In this document: one piece after another, positions 43,397 through 52,846 of the stretch
Layout of the letters: every line of letters begins with the position of its first letter
Numbering within the stretch: the first letter of the stretch is position 1
Origin: Janibacter sp. A1S7
GTDB taxonomy: Bacteria > Actinomycetota > Actinomycetes > Actinomycetales > Dermatophilaceae
Assembly: GCF_037198315.1 (NCBI RefSeq)
Contig: NZ_CP144913.1
Coordinates: 248,001-312,000, forward strand
DNA: 64,000 bases
Reading direction: 5' to 3'
Notes under the pieces: model-generated
Told to the model about the DNA's origin: nothing
The model's database searches: none
The model's input: only the letters and a program-made list of their open reading frames with translations
Position numbers and translations under genes: made by a program

Positions 43397-44353
43397 ATGG
43401 ATCCGAGTGCGCGTGAGTGGCTGACGACGAACAGTCACGCCCACGAGGACTTCGACGCTGCCGACCTCGTCGAGCACCTGGCGGCGAAGGGGGAGACACT
43501 CAGCGTCGTCATCCCCGCCCGGAACGAGGCCGCGACCGTCGGCGACGTCGTCTCCGTGCTCCGACGTCAGCTGGTCGAGGAGATCCCCCTTGTCAGCGAG
43601 CTCGTCGTCATCGACTCCGACTCGACCGACGACACCGCGCAGGTGGCCGCCGATGCCGGTGCGACGGTTCACCGCTCCGCCGACATCGCCCCTCACCTGG
43701 GCAGCCATCCCGGCAAGGGTGAGGCGCTGTGGAAGTCGCTCTTCGTGACCAGCGGTGACCACCTCGTCTTCGTCGACGCCGATCTGACCCAGTGGGGGCC
43801 CCACTTCGTCACGGGACTCATCGGGGCACTCATCGCCGACCCGGCCACCCAGCTGGTCAAGGGCTGGTACGACCGAGTCCTCGACGTGGACGGTCAGGCC
43901 CCCAGTACCGAAGGGGGCCGGGTCACCGAGCTCGTCGCCCGTCCGGTCCTCGACCTCTGGTGGCCCGAGCTGGCGGGGGTCGTGCAGCCACTCGCGGGGG
44001 AATGGGCCGCGACCCGCTCGCTGATGGAGTCGATCAGCGTCCCCACCGGCTACGGCGTCGAGATCGCCAGTCTCATCGACACCCACACGCGACACGGCCT
44101 CGACGGCATCGCGCAGGTCGACCTCGGTGCCCGTGCCCACCGCCACCAAAAGGACCACGACCTCGCGGTCATGGCGGCCGAGCTCCTCGCCGTCGTCGAC
44201 TCCCGACGAGGCGGGCGGCCGCGCCCCATCGACGTCGCGGCGCAGGAGCTGCAGCAGTTCACGCGGGAGGACGGGTGGCGTACCCGGCCCGTCCCGCTGT
44301 CCCAACGACCCCCGGCGTGCGATCAGGCGGGATACCCGGAAGGACCACGATGA
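43397..44353 (+). CDS. gpgS: glucosyl-3-phosphoglycerate synthase
   Basis: 318 residues from ATG 43397 (GTG 43394 in frame). GT-A fold: VVIPARNEAATVGDVV, the VVIDSDSTDD motif, and the metal-binding DADLTQWGPHF. GYGVEIASLIDT is a family mark. It makes glucosyl-3-phosphoglycerate from UDP-glucose and 3-phosphoglycerate, the first step to methylglucose lipopolysaccharide or glucosylglycerate. Overlap with the folP2-like gene matches Rv1208-Rv1207 in M. tuberculosis, although the order is a conserved pairing without known metabolic link. Confidence 0.92.
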   Translation: MDPSAREWLTTNSHAHEDFDAADLVEHLAAKGETLSVVIPARNEAATVGDVVSVLRRQLVEEIPLVSELVVIDSDSTDDTAQVAADAGATVHRSADIAPHLGSHPGKGEALWKSLFVTSGDHLVFVDADLTQWGPHFVTGLIGALIADPATQLVKGWYDRVLDVDGQAPSTEGGRVTELVARPVLDLWWPELAGVVQPLAGEWAATRSLMESISVPTGYGVEIASLIDTHTRHGLDGIAQVDLGARAHRHQKDHDLAVMAAELLAVVDSRRGGRPRPIDVAAQELQQFTREDGWRTRPVPLSQRPPACDQAGYPEGPR

Positions 44354-45210
44354 GGCTCGGCCGACACACCTTCGCCGACGACGCGATGCTCGTCATGGCG
44401 ATCGTCAACCGCACGCCCGACTCGTTCTACGACAAGGGCGCGACCTTCGCCGAGGACACGGCGATGGAGCGCGTCGACCTCGTCGTCGAGCAGGGCGCAG
44501 ACATCGTCGACATCGGGGGCGTCAAGGCCGCACCCGGCGGTGACGTCGACGTCGTGGAGGAGATCGAGCGCGTCGGTGGACTCGTCGCCCGGGTCCGCGC
44601 TGCCCACCCCGACCTCGTCATCTCCGTCGACACCTGGCGCGCCCAGGTCGGCGAGGAGGTCTGCCGGGTAGGGGCGGACGTGCTCAACGACGCCTGGGGC
44701 GGAGTGGACCCCGAGCTCGTCGACGTCGCGGCCGCCCACGGCGCCGGCCTCGTCTGTACCCACACCGGCGGGGTCACGCCGCGCACGCGACCCTTCCGCA
44801 CCGGCTTCGAGCGGGACATCATGGACGAGGTGCTCGACGGTGTCCTCGGGTACGCCGACCGGGCGCTCGCGGCCGGGGTGGCCCGCGAGTCGATCGTCAT
44901 CGATCCCGCGCACGACTTCGGCAAGAACACCCACCACACCCTCGAGGTCACCCGCCGGCTCGACGAGATGGTCGAGACGGGGTGGCCGGTTCTGGTGTCG
45001 CTGTCCAACAAGGACTTCGTCGGCGAGACCCTCGAGCGCCCCGTCGACGAACGCCTCGTCGGCACCCTCGCCACCACCGCCGTCTCCGCATGGCTGGGCG
45101 CGCGCATCTACCGGGTGCACGAGGTCGCCGAGACGCGTCAGGTCCTCGACATGGTCGCCACGCTGCGTGGCGCGCGCTCGCCCGCCCGCACGATCCGGGG
45201 CCTGGCGTGA
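44350..45210 (+). CDS. folP2: FolP2-like dihydropteroate synthase homologue
   Basis: 286 residues, ATG 44350 overlapping gpgS. A TIM barrel of the DHPS family: MAIVNRTPDSFYDKG replaces the usual MGILNVTPDSFSDGG, as in mycobacterial FolP2, and VDTWRA, LNDAWGG and the final R-V-H-E-V motif follow. FolP2 proteins lack demonstrated DHPS activity, and the true FolP1 should be elsewhere. The GTGA overlap with the next gene makes a three-gene coupled operon. Confidence 0.88.
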   Translation: MRLGRHTFADDAMLVMAIVNRTPDSFYDKGATFAEDTAMERVDLVVEQGADIVDIGGVKAAPGGDVDVVEEIERVGGLVARVRAAHPDLVISVDTWRAQVGEEVCRVGADVLNDAWGGVDPELVDVAAAHGAGLVCTHTGGVTPRTRPFRTGFERDIMDEVLDGVLGYADRALAAGVARESIVIDPAHDFGKNTHHTLEVTRRLDEMVETGWPVLVSLSNKDFVGETLERPVDERLVGTLATTAVSAWLGARIYRVHEVAETRQVLDMVATLRGARSPARTIRGLA

Positions 45211-45857
45211 GGGCCGTCATCGTGCCCGCGGCGCCCGCGCTCCTACCCGGTGTGGGCGGAGCCGCCGATCCGCTCGCCGACCTGCGCGAGCGGGCCCGGG
45301 CGCTCGTCGCCGACACCATGACGAAGGGGGCAGAGCGTCTCCTCGTCCTCGGATCGGGTCCGACCACCGCCGCTTGGCCGGTTGACGCGCCGTCGGGAGC
45401 GGCCCGCTTCACCACCGGCCGCGTGCCGGCAGGTGCCCTGCCGACCGACCTCGAGATCGGTCGCTTGTTCGCCCCCGCCACGGGGGGCGAACAGGTCCTG
45501 CAGTCCGTCGCCGCCGACGCGACGCCGCAGGAGTGCGCGACCCTCGGTCGCGAACTGGCGGCCGGGCCACCGACCGTTCTGCTCGTCGTCGCCGACGGCC
45601 CCGCGACGCTGACCGAGAAGGCGCCGGGACACCACCAACCGGAGGCTGCCCCCTTCGCCGCGGTGCTCAGCCGGGCACTGGCCGAGGGGGACGCCCCCAC
45701 GATCGCCGCCCTCGACCCGACCACCTGCGACCGGCTGTGGATGCGGGGCCGGCCCGCGCTGCAGGTGCTCGCCGCCGCGGCCGAGGGGCTGGCCGGTGAA
45801 CTGATCGCGGACGAGGCGCCCTTCGGCGTGCAGTACCTGCTCGCCCGCTGGAGTTGA
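45207..45857 (+). CDS. class III extradiol dioxygenase subunit B-like protein
   Basis: 216 residues from GTG 45207 overlapping the folP2-like stop. The start (VIVPAAPALLPGVGG) and the ARWS end resemble actinobacterial proteins annotated as extradiol dioxygenase LigB-like / AmmeMemoRadiSam B-like. Conserved metal-binding His residues of the true dioxygenases are mostly not visible, so enzymatic activity is doubtful. Its place after gpgS-folP2 is the main clue. Confidence 0.6.
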   Translation: MRAVIVPAAPALLPGVGGAADPLADLRERARALVADTMTKGAERLLVLGSGPTTAAWPVDAPSGAARFTTGRVPAGALPTDLEIGRLFAPATGGEQVLQSVAADATPQECATLGRELAAGPPTVLLVVADGPATLTEKAPGHHQPEAAPFAAVLSRALAEGDAPTIAALDPTTCDRLWMRGRPALQVLAAAAEGLAGELIADEAPFGVQYLLARWS

Positions 45858-46004
45858 ACGGCCAGCCGACGGCCCACTCGCTACGCTCGTCACCAGACCC
45901 AGCAACGGCTGGAGTCCCACGCGAGGAGTCTGCGGACTCGGCGGGCGGTCCTGCCGGGCCCGTCACGCTGATTTCTGCGCTCGTCGCACGAGGGAAGGCT
46001 GGGC

Positions 46005-47312
46005 ATGTCCGCACCGAACAGCACCAGCGCTGACACTCTCGCGCTGCCCCGGGACACCCGGTGGCGGAGACTGTGGCGCCCGTTCTGGGTGCTGCCGGTT
46101 GCGATTTGTGGGCTCGCTCTCCTCGCGGGTGTCGCCATGCCGACCATTGACGACTCCCTCGTCGGCAGGGTCCCCTACGTGTTCGAGGGCGGGCCCGATG
46201 GCGCGCGCACCTTGCTGGGCACGATCGCCGGCGCGATGATCTCGGTCACCGGTCTGGTGTTCTCCGTGACCATCGTCGTCCTGCAGCTGGCCAGCAGCCA
46301 ATTCACACCCCGGATCATCCCGCAGTTCCTGAGCAGTCGCATCACGCAGGTGACCCTCGGGTTCTTCATGGCGACGTTCATCTACTCGCTGACCGTCATG
46401 CGCGCCGTGCGCGGCGGGAACGAGGAGATCGACACCTTCGTCCCCGAAGTTGCCATCACGCTCGCGTTCGTTCTCGTGCTGGTCAGCGTCGGGTGCTTCC
46501 TCGCGTTCATCCACAACATCACGAGCTCGATCCAGGTCTCCCAGATCGTCTCCCGGTTGGGGGAGTCCACGGTCGCCCTGATCGACCAGCTCTACCCTGC
46601 CGCTGCCACCGGGGCGGCACGCGACGGCGACGAGCACACCAGCGCGATGGCCGCGGTCCCGCACCACGACTGGTCACCGCGTCCCGGCGCCCACCGCACC
46701 GACGTCACCGCGTCGAACCGCCACGGCGTCGTGACCGCCATCGACTACCCACGGCTCGTGGATGCTGCCGGTGACGTCGACGCCGTCATCGTCATCGACG
46801 TCGACCTCGGGCAGTTCATCGCCGAGGGGCACCAGTTCGCGACAGTGTGGGCAGCCCGCGAGCTCGACCCCTCGTGCCGGCGACTGATCGAGCGGTCCTT
46901 TCACCTCGGTGGCGAACGCTCGATGGTCCAGGACGTCGCCTTCGGTTTCCGCCAACTCGTGGACATCGCCGAACGGGCGCTGTCCCCGGGGATCAACGAT
47001 CCGACCACGGCGTCGCAGATCATCGACGAACTTCACCGGTCGCTCCGCCGCCTCGTCGGCCGCCCCGCGCCGAGCCCGAACATCGTCAGCGACGAGGGCC
47101 ACCTTCGCGTGGTCCACCGCCGAGCGACCTTCCAGTCCCTCCTCGATCTTGCCGTGGACGAGATCGCCCACTACGGCAAGGACTCCCTGCAGATCCCCCG
47201 CCGGCTCCACGTCATGCTCGACGACCTGAGGCAGTGCGCGCAACCGTCCAATGTCGACGCGATCGACAACGCCTCGCAGCGGGTCCGGGACATGACCGGT
47301 CCCGGGACCTGA
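46005..47312 (+). CDS. DUF2254 family membrane protein
   Basis: 435 residues from ATG 46005. Four membrane helices in the first half (about 28-50, 68-92, 108-130 and 145-170). The rest is a soluble domain with a conserved-looking DPSCRRLIERSFHLGGERSMVQDVAFG stretch of charged and aromatic residues in two parts, followed by LVDIAERALSPGINDPTTA, a DUF2254 hallmark. The family's function is unknown. Confidence 0.82.
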   Translation: MSAPNSTSADTLALPRDTRWRRLWRPFWVLPVAICGLALLAGVAMPTIDDSLVGRVPYVFEGGPDGARTLLGTIAGAMISVTGLVFSVTIVVLQLASSQFTPRIIPQFLSSRITQVTLGFFMATFIYSLTVMRAVRGGNEEIDTFVPEVAITLAFVLVLVSVGCFLAFIHNITSSIQVSQIVSRLGESTVALIDQLYPAAATGAARDGDEHTSAMAAVPHHDWSPRPGAHRTDVTASNRHGVVTAIDYPRLVDAAGDVDAVIVIDVDLGQFIAEGHQFATVWAARELDPSCRRLIERSFHLGGERSMVQDVAFGFRQLVDIAERALSPGINDPTTASQIIDELHRSLRRLVGRPAPSPNIVSDEGHLRVVHRRATFQSLLDLAVDEIAHYGKDSLQIPRRLHVMLDDLRQCAQPSNVDAIDNASQRVRDMTGPGT

Positions 47313-47481
47313 CAGCGCCGGGCTGCGCGGTGCGACCAGCGCCGCCGGACCATCCGCTCGAGGGCCTGCATGCCATGACCACCTCTGTCGCGGGTGACGC
47401 TGCCACGTTCGGGAGGTCCTTCCGGCATCCGTGTGTCACGTGCAGGACACACGTCGAAGTTGTGTGCGTCGCCTTCGTAGT

Positions 47482-48837
47482 ATGTGTCCGGTGACCGGGA
47501 CCCGACAGCAGCTGCACAACATCGGGCGGCGTCGCGCCTACGCCATCTGGGCCACCGCGCTGGCCGTCTACGTGTTGGCGGTCTTCCACCGCACCTCGCT
47601 CGGTGTCGCCGGGCTGCTCGCCGCCGAGCGCTTCGACATCAGCGCCAGCCAGCTGGCGACCTTCACCGTCCTCCAGCTCGCCGTCTACGCCGCCATGCAG
47701 ATCCCGGTCGGGGTGCTGCTCGACCGCTTCGGCTCCAAGGCCCTGATCGTCACCGGCCTGGTCGCGATGACGATCGGTCAGCTGTGGTTCTCCGTCGCGG
47801 ACAGCTTCGCCTTCGCGCTCGCGGCCCGGGCCCTGCTCGGCGCCGGCGACGCGATGCTCTTCACCTCGATCCTGCGGCTGATCGCGCTGTGGTTCCTCGT
47901 GCGGCAGGCCCCCGTCGTGACGCAGCTGACCGGCATGATCGGTCAGATGGGTGCCGTTGCCGCGGCCATCCCGCTCAGCGCCGCCCTGCACACCTGGGGC
48001 TGGACGATGACCTACGCGACCGCGGCGTTCCTGGGAGTCATCGCCACGGCCGCCATCCTCCTCGTCGTCAAGGACTCCCCGTACGAGAAGGGCGCAGTCG
48101 AGCGCATCAAGATCCGCGCCCTTCGCCACAGCCTCACCGAGGTCTGGCGCGACCCGGGCACCCGGTTGGGGATGTCGGTGCACTTCGCCACCCAGTTCGC
48201 CCCGACGGTCTTCGCGTTGCTGTGGGGCTACCCCTTCCTCGTCTCCGGGCAGGGGCTGACACCGACCCAGGCCTCGGCGCTGCTGACATGGATGACCATC
48301 GTCGCGCTCTTCGTCGGTCCGACGATCGGGCGCCTGACCGCGATCCATCCGTACTGGCGCTCGATGATGGCCCTGGGGGTCGTCGGGTCGATCTCACTCG
48401 TGTGGGCGATCGTGCTCGCTCTGCCGGTCCGCTCGCCCCTGTGGCTGCTGATCGTCCTCGTCTCGGTGACCGCCTTCGGCGGGCCGGGGTCGATGATCGC
48501 CTTCGACCTGGCCCGCAGCTTCCACCGCAGCGAGCGGTACGGCCGGGCGTCCGGGGTGGTCAACATGGGCGGGTTCATCGCGTCGCTGACCACGATGGCG
48601 CTCATCGGCTACGTGCTGGACCGGATGGCTCCCGGCGGACCGGAGACCTACACCCTCGACGACTTCCGGGTGGCGATGAGCTCGCAGTTCCTCATGTGGG
48701 GTTTCGGCGCGTGGATGATCTGGCGGTACCGGCGACACAGTCTGCGCAGGGTGGCGCGAGTACCCGGTGCCTTCGAGGCACTGCGCGACGGCTCCACGCT
48801 CCTGCCGGGGATCTCCCGCGACCGCGACGAGGACTGA
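47482..48837 (+). CDS. major facilitator superfamily transporter
   Basis: About 451 residues from ATG 47482 (GTG 47491 also possible; no clear ribosome site for either). Twelve hydrophobic helices. The loop 2-3 motif LLDRFGSKALIVTG and RALLGAGDAMLFTS mark the MFS; FHRTSLGVAG early in the protein is typical of actinobacterial nitrate/sugar-type or drug MFS proteins. The substrate is unknown. It is convergent with the acyl-CoA dehydrogenase gene, with a palindromic repeat element between. Confidence 0.85.
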   Translation: MCPVTGTRQQLHNIGRRRAYAIWATALAVYVLAVFHRTSLGVAGLLAAERFDISASQLATFTVLQLAVYAAMQIPVGVLLDRFGSKALIVTGLVAMTIGQLWFSVADSFAFALAARALLGAGDAMLFTSILRLIALWFLVRQAPVVTQLTGMIGQMGAVAAAIPLSAALHTWGWTMTYATAAFLGVIATAAILLVVKDSPYEKGAVERIKIRALRHSLTEVWRDPGTRLGMSVHFATQFAPTVFALLWGYPFLVSGQGLTPTQASALLTWMTIVALFVGPTIGRLTAIHPYWRSMMALGVVGSISLVWAIVLALPVRSPLWLLIVLVSVTAFGGPGSMIAFDLARSFHRSERYGRASGVVNMGGFIASLTTMALIGYVLDRMAPGGPETYTLDDFRVAMSSQFLMWGFGAWMIWRYRRHSLRRVARVPGAFEALRDGSTLLPGISRDRDED

Positions 48838-48863
48838 GCCGGGAGTCAGCCGCAGTTCGTCGA

Positions 48864-48930
48864 GCCAGCCGCACGACGAACTGCTGCCCACTCAACGAAG
48901 TGCTGCCTGCAGCAGTTCGTTGAGTGGGGC
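48864..48930. repeat. dispersed palindromic element, copy B
   Basis: A near-perfect palindrome between convergent genes: CCACTCAACGAA-type left arm and its complement meet around CTGCAGCAGTTCG, so a stem of about 17 bases can form. It shares CGAACTGCTGC and CTGCCTGCAGCAGTTCGTT with copy A at 1895-1986. Probably a bidirectional terminator made from a repeat. Confidence 0.75.
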
Positions 48931-48940
48931 GAAGGGGGCG

Positions 48941-50101
48941 TCAGAGCGAGGCGAGCAGCTGCCGGGAGATCACCAGCCGCTGGATCTGGTTGGTGCCCTC
49001 GAAGATCTGGGTCACCTTCGCCTCGCGGAAGTAGCGCTCGACGGGGAAGTCCTCGGTGTATCCCGCGCCGCCGAGGACCTGGATCGCGTCGGTGGTCACC
49101 CGCATCGACGCGTCGGTCGCGACGAGCTTGGCGACGGCGGCCTCCTTGCCGAAGGCCCGCCCGGCGTCACGCAGCCGCGCCGCGTGCAGGTAGGTCGCGC
49201 GGGCGCTGGTGACCGCGGCCTCCATGTCGGCCAGGAGGAAGGCCAGACCCTGGTTGCTCGCGATGGTCCGGCCGAACTGCTCGCGCTCCGTGGCGTACTT
49301 CGCCGCCACGTCGAGCGCCGACTGGGCCAGACCGGTCGCCACGGCCGCGATGCCGAGCCGTCCCGCGTCGAGTCCGGCCAGGGCCATCGACACCCCTCGT
49401 CCGGTGTCCCCCACGAGGCGGTCACCCGCCACCGGCACGTCGTCGAAGATCACTTCGCGCACCGTGTCGCCGTGCAGGCCCATCTTCTTCTCCGGCGCGC
49501 CGAAGCTGATGCCCTCCGCGTCGGCGGGCACGACGAAGCAGCTGACCCCCCGGCTGCCCTCGTCGCTCGTGCGGGCGAAGGTCGTGTAGTAGTCGGCGTG
49601 GCCGCCGTGGGAGATCCACGCCTTGCGGCCGCGGATGCGCCAGTCGTCGCCGTCGGGGGTCGCCCGGGTGGTCATCGCCGCGATGTCGGATCCGGCCAGC
49701 GGCTCGGAGAGCGCGTACGCGCCGAGCGTCTCCCCGGAGAGCATGTCGGGCAGCAGCGCCTCCTGCTGCACCTGGCTGCCGAAGGTGTGCACGGCGTAGG
49801 CCGTGAGCGAGTGCACCGAGACCCCGACCGCGACGGCCGCCCACGCCGAGGCGATCTCCTCGACGACCTGGAGGTAGACCTCGTACGGCTGCCCGCCGCC
49901 GCCGAGCTCCTCCGGGTAGGGCAGGGAGAGCAGACCCGCTCGGCCCAGGGTGCGGAAGACCTCGCGGGGGAAGACCTCCTCGGTGGCCGCGCGGGCCTCG
50001 ACGTCGTCGACCTGGGGTCGCAGCGTCTTGTCGCAGATCGAGCGGGTGAGCTCGATCAGGTCGTCACCGATCTCTGTGGGCATGAGCCTCGTTGCTGACA
50101 T
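48941..50101 (-). CDS. acyl-CoA dehydrogenase
   Basis: 386 residues from ATG 50101. The FAD-binding YALSEPLAGSDIAAM motif is near residue 124, the WISHGGHADYY region next, and the C-terminal QVLGGAGYTEDFPVERYFREAK with IFEGTNQIQ, family signature 2, near 340-375. A conserved Glu (about 365) is the likely catalytic base. It oxidises acyl-CoA in fatty-acid or amino-acid breakdown; chain-length preference is unknown. Confidence 0.93.
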   Translation of the reverse strand: MSATRLMPTEIGDDLIELTRSICDKTLRPQVDDVEARAATEEVFPREVFRTLGRAGLLSLPYPEELGGGGQPYEVYLQVVEEIASAWAAVAVGVSVHSLTAYAVHTFGSQVQQEALLPDMLSGETLGAYALSEPLAGSDIAAMTTRATPDGDDWRIRGRKAWISHGGHADYYTTFARTSDEGSRGVSCFVVPADAEGISFGAPEKKMGLHGDTVREVIFDDVPVAGDRLVGDTGRGVSMALAGLDAGRLGIAAVATGLAQSALDVAAKYATEREQFGRTIASNQGLAFLLADMEAAVTSARATYLHAARLRDAGRAFGKEAAVAKLVATDASMRVTTDAIQVLGGAGYTEDFPVERYFREAKVTQIFEGTNQIQRLVISRQLLASL

Positions 50102-50201
50102 GCCTCCCACTGTATGAGGGCCGGGTGAGGGTTTGGTGACAGTCCCTGCAGAATGCGGTTCACGGCGTGGTCGTCCGCAGGGCCGGGGCCATGGTGGGGG
50201 C

Positions 50202-50626
50202 ATGACCGGCTCGACGTCCCCGGACACCGACGGCGGCTCGGCCTCGGCCACCTCCGCCATCGACGCGGCCGAGGCCGAGACCGGTGGCACCGCCTACGCG
50301 GTCGACGACGAGAACGGGTCCTGGGAGATCGACCTGGCCAAGGACGCACGAGCATCGAGGTGACGGTCTCTGCGGACGGCACGGTCACGGAGCCGAAGAA
50401 GGAGGACCTCGACGCGGAGGACCGCACGGGTCTGTCCGTCGCGAAGACCACCATCGCGGAGGGCATCGAGAAGGCGCTGGCGGAGGTCGACGGCGCCTTC
50501 GACGAGGCCGACCTCGAGGAGGAGGGCGGCACCTACTCCTGGGAGGTCGAGATCCGCACCGGCTCCGACAGCGACCGCGAGGTCCGCGTCGACGCCACCA
50601 CCGGTGAGGTCACCATCAAGGACTGA
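50202..50626 (+). pseudogene. PepSY-domain protein gene with a frameshift
   Basis: Two frames together encode a two-PepSY-domain protein: ATG 50202 to about 50345 gives SAIDAAEAETGGTAYAVDDE...WEIDLAKD, then about 50350 to 50626 in the next frame gives TSIEVTVSADGTVTEPKKEDLD and a second repeat ending GEVTIKD. The junction GACGCACGAGC reads naturally as GACGGCACGAGC (KDGTSIEV), so one G appears missing. No signal peptide is visible in front, so the 5' part may also be lost. PepSY proteins usually act outside the membrane on proteases. A sequencing error is an alternative. Confidence 0.75.
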
Positions 50627-50663
50627 CGAGCACGGGCTGGACCCGGCGACCTACCGTGGAGGC

Positions 50664-51782
50664 GTGAGACCTCCCTTCGCCCGAGCCACGGCGGTCACCA
50701 CCGTGGCAGCGCTGACCCTGATCGCCTGCTCCGGCGCCCCGGACGAAGGGGATGAGGTCACCTCGGCGTCCACCTCCACCTCGACCAGCTCCACGTCCTC
50801 GTCGTCGACGACGCCGACCCCCACCGTGCAGGTCGACGGGGCGGGCAAGGGCCTGACCGACGCCGTGGCGACGAAGTACCGCTCGCAGTCGGTCACCGGC
50901 ACGGCCCACACCGGCAGATGGCGCAGCTCGAAGGTCGCGGTCGTCACCTCCGACGACGACGTCACCCTGGCCGTGCGGCCGAAGGGCAAGGAGTGGCGGG
51001 TCGTCGGCGGGTGGTGGCCCTCGATGGACCAGGGCACCGACCTCGGTGAAGGACCCCGGCACGTCCTCGTCCTCGGCAGCGACGCCCGTCCCGGGGAGAA
51101 GGTGACCCGTCTGCGCGCGGACGCCGTCCAGCTGCTCGGTGTCGACGGAAAGGGCGGCGCGGGCCTGATGGGCTTCGCGCGCGACCTGTGGGTCCCGATC
51201 CCCGGCCACGGACACGGCAAACTCAACGCCGCGATGGTCTACGGCGGGCCCGCGGCCGAGGTCGGCGCGGTGTCGAGCCTCAGTGGCATCGACGTCGACG
51301 GGTACATCGTGACCGGCTTCACGGGATTCCGGGCGATCGTCGACGAGCTCGGCCCGCTGTCCTTCGACTCCCCCGACGGGCTCGACTCGCACCTGCCCGG
51401 CGGCCAGATCCCGAAGGGCGAGACCCGGCTGGGTCCGAACGAGGCCCTCGCGTACGCCCGGGAGCGCAAGACCCTGCCGCGCGGCGACTTCGACCGCTCC
51501 CGCCACCAGGGCATGCTCCTGCTCGCGGCGGCCGTCCAGGCCCGTCTCCAGGGGCCCGATTCACTGCCCGAGGCGCTCGGCGTCATCAACGAGTACGCCA
51601 GCAGCGACCTCACGGCGACGCAGATGCTGCTCTTCACCGCCAGCTTCTACAAGGTGAACCCGCTCAAGGTCGGCCACGAGGTCGCCCAGGGCCCGACCGG
51701 TATGGAGTCCGGGCAGTCGATCGTGCGTCTGGGGCCTGAATCCAGGAAGAACCTGCGCCGCTTCCGCGACGGTCGCCTCTAG
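50664..51782 (+). CDS. LCP-family protein exported as a lipoprotein
   Basis: 372 residues from GTG 50664. A lipobox (LIAC, lipid Cys 22) follows the signal peptide, then a Ser/Thr-rich linker (about 30-55). The LCP domain carries VLVLGSDARPGEKVTRLRADAV near residue 135, the arginines of FARDLWV, and LAYARERKTLPRGDFDRSRHQ near 270, all expected to bind pyrophosphate. LCP enzymes attach glycopolymers to peptidoglycan. Anchoring by a lipid instead of a membrane helix is unusual for the family. Confidence 0.85.
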   Translation: MRPPFARATAVTTVAALTLIACSGAPDEGDEVTSASTSTSTSSTSSSSTTPTPTVQVDGAGKGLTDAVATKYRSQSVTGTAHTGRWRSSKVAVVTSDDDVTLAVRPKGKEWRVVGGWWPSMDQGTDLGEGPRHVLVLGSDARPGEKVTRLRADAVQLLGVDGKGGAGLMGFARDLWVPIPGHGHGKLNAAMVYGGPAAEVGAVSSLSGIDVDGYIVTGFTGFRAIVDELGPLSFDSPDGLDSHLPGGQIPKGETRLGPNEALAYARERKTLPRGDFDRSRHQGMLLLAAAVQARLQGPDSLPEALGVINEYASSDLTATQMLLFTASFYKVNPLKVGHEVAQGPTGMESGQSIVRLGPESRKNLRRFRDGRL

Positions 51783-52846
51783 TCGAGTGGATCCGGGTGC
51801 GCCGGGTGCACCCGCACCTGGCTCGCCTTGACCGAGGCCCACACCCCGTCCCCCGGGCGAAGGGGGAGTGCGGCCAGGGCCCCGGGGGTCACCTCGGCGC
51901 TCATCGGCAGCGGCGCCGACAACCACACCCGGGCCCGTCCGGCGTGCGCCTCGACGCGGGAGACCCGGCCGTGCCACACGTTGCGCGGCGACCCCTCCGG
52001 CTGCTCCCGGTGCAGCGAGACCGCGTCCGGGGCGAAGGTCACCCAGCAGGCGCCCGTGACATCGTGCGGGCCGGTGGCGATCTCCAGCGCGCCGTCCGCG
52101 GTGGTGGTGCGCGCTCCCGAGCCGGCCAGCGCCCGGGCGTGCACGAGGTTGACCCCGGCCAGGCCGGCGGTGAAGGCGCTGCGCGGGTGCTCCAGCACCT
52201 GCCGCACCGGCCCGTGCTCGACGCGCTCACCGAGGACGGTCATCGTGTCGGCGGGTCCGTCGGCGACGGTGAGCACGTCGAGCACGTCGTGGGTGACGAG
52301 CACGACGACGAGGTCCTCGCGGGCGTGGGTGACGTCGGCGAGGACGGCGCGCATCGCCGGCGTCGCCTCGACGTCGAGCGCGGCGAGCGGCTCGTCCAGC
52401 AGGAGCGCGTCCGGCTCGGCCGCGAGCGCGCGGGCGAGCGCCACCCGGGCGGCCTGGCCCCCGGAGAGCTGCGCCGGTCGACGGGTCGCGAAGGAGGCCA
52501 TGCCGACCACCTCCAGCCAGTGGTCCGCGGTGGCCCGGGCCCCCCTTCGTCCCCGTCCGGCGCTGCGGGGGCCGAAGGCGACGTTGTCCCGCACGTCGAG
52601 GTGCGGGAAGAGCGTCGGTGCCTGGCTCATCAGGCCGACCCGGCGGCGGTGCGGCGGAACCCCGTCAAGGGGCCGACCGTCGAGGACGACGCGCGCGGAG
52701 TCGGGCCGCGACAGGCCGGCGATGACCGACAGGAGCGAGGACTTGCCGCTGCCGTTGGGGCCGGTGACCGCGTGCCGACCGGCGGGCAGGTCGAGGTCGA
52801 CCGCCAGACCCCGCTGCGCCCACTCGGCGCGCACCTGCAGGCTCAC
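51779..52846 (-). CDS. modC: molybdate ABC transporter ATP-binding protein
   Basis: 355 residues from GTG 52846, overlapping modB (GTGA). Walker [10 protein letters not shown] near 30, Q-loop [13 protein letters not shown], signature [15 protein letters not shown], Walker [13 protein letters not shown] and the H-loop VTHDVLD. A C-terminal TOBE/mop-type domain (about 260-355) is as in ModC. With ModA and ModB it imports molybdate. Confidence 0.92.
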   Translation of the reverse strand: MSLQVRAEWAQRGLAVDLDLPAGRHAVTGPNGSGKSSLLSVIAGLSRPDSARVVLDGRPLDGVPPHRRRVGLMSQAPTLFPHLDVRDNVAFGPRSAGRGRRGARATADHWLEVVGMASFATRRPAQLSGGQAARVALARALAAEPDALLLDEPLAALDVEATPAMRAVLADVTHAREDLVVVLVTHDVLDVLTVADGPADTMTVLGERVEHGPVRQVLEHPRSAFTAGLAGVNLVHARALAGSGARTTTADGALEIATGPHDVTGACWVTFAPDAVSLHREQPEGSPRNVWHGRVSRVEAHAGRARVWLSAPLPMSAEVTPGALAALPLRPGDGVWASVKASQVRVHPAHPDPLD

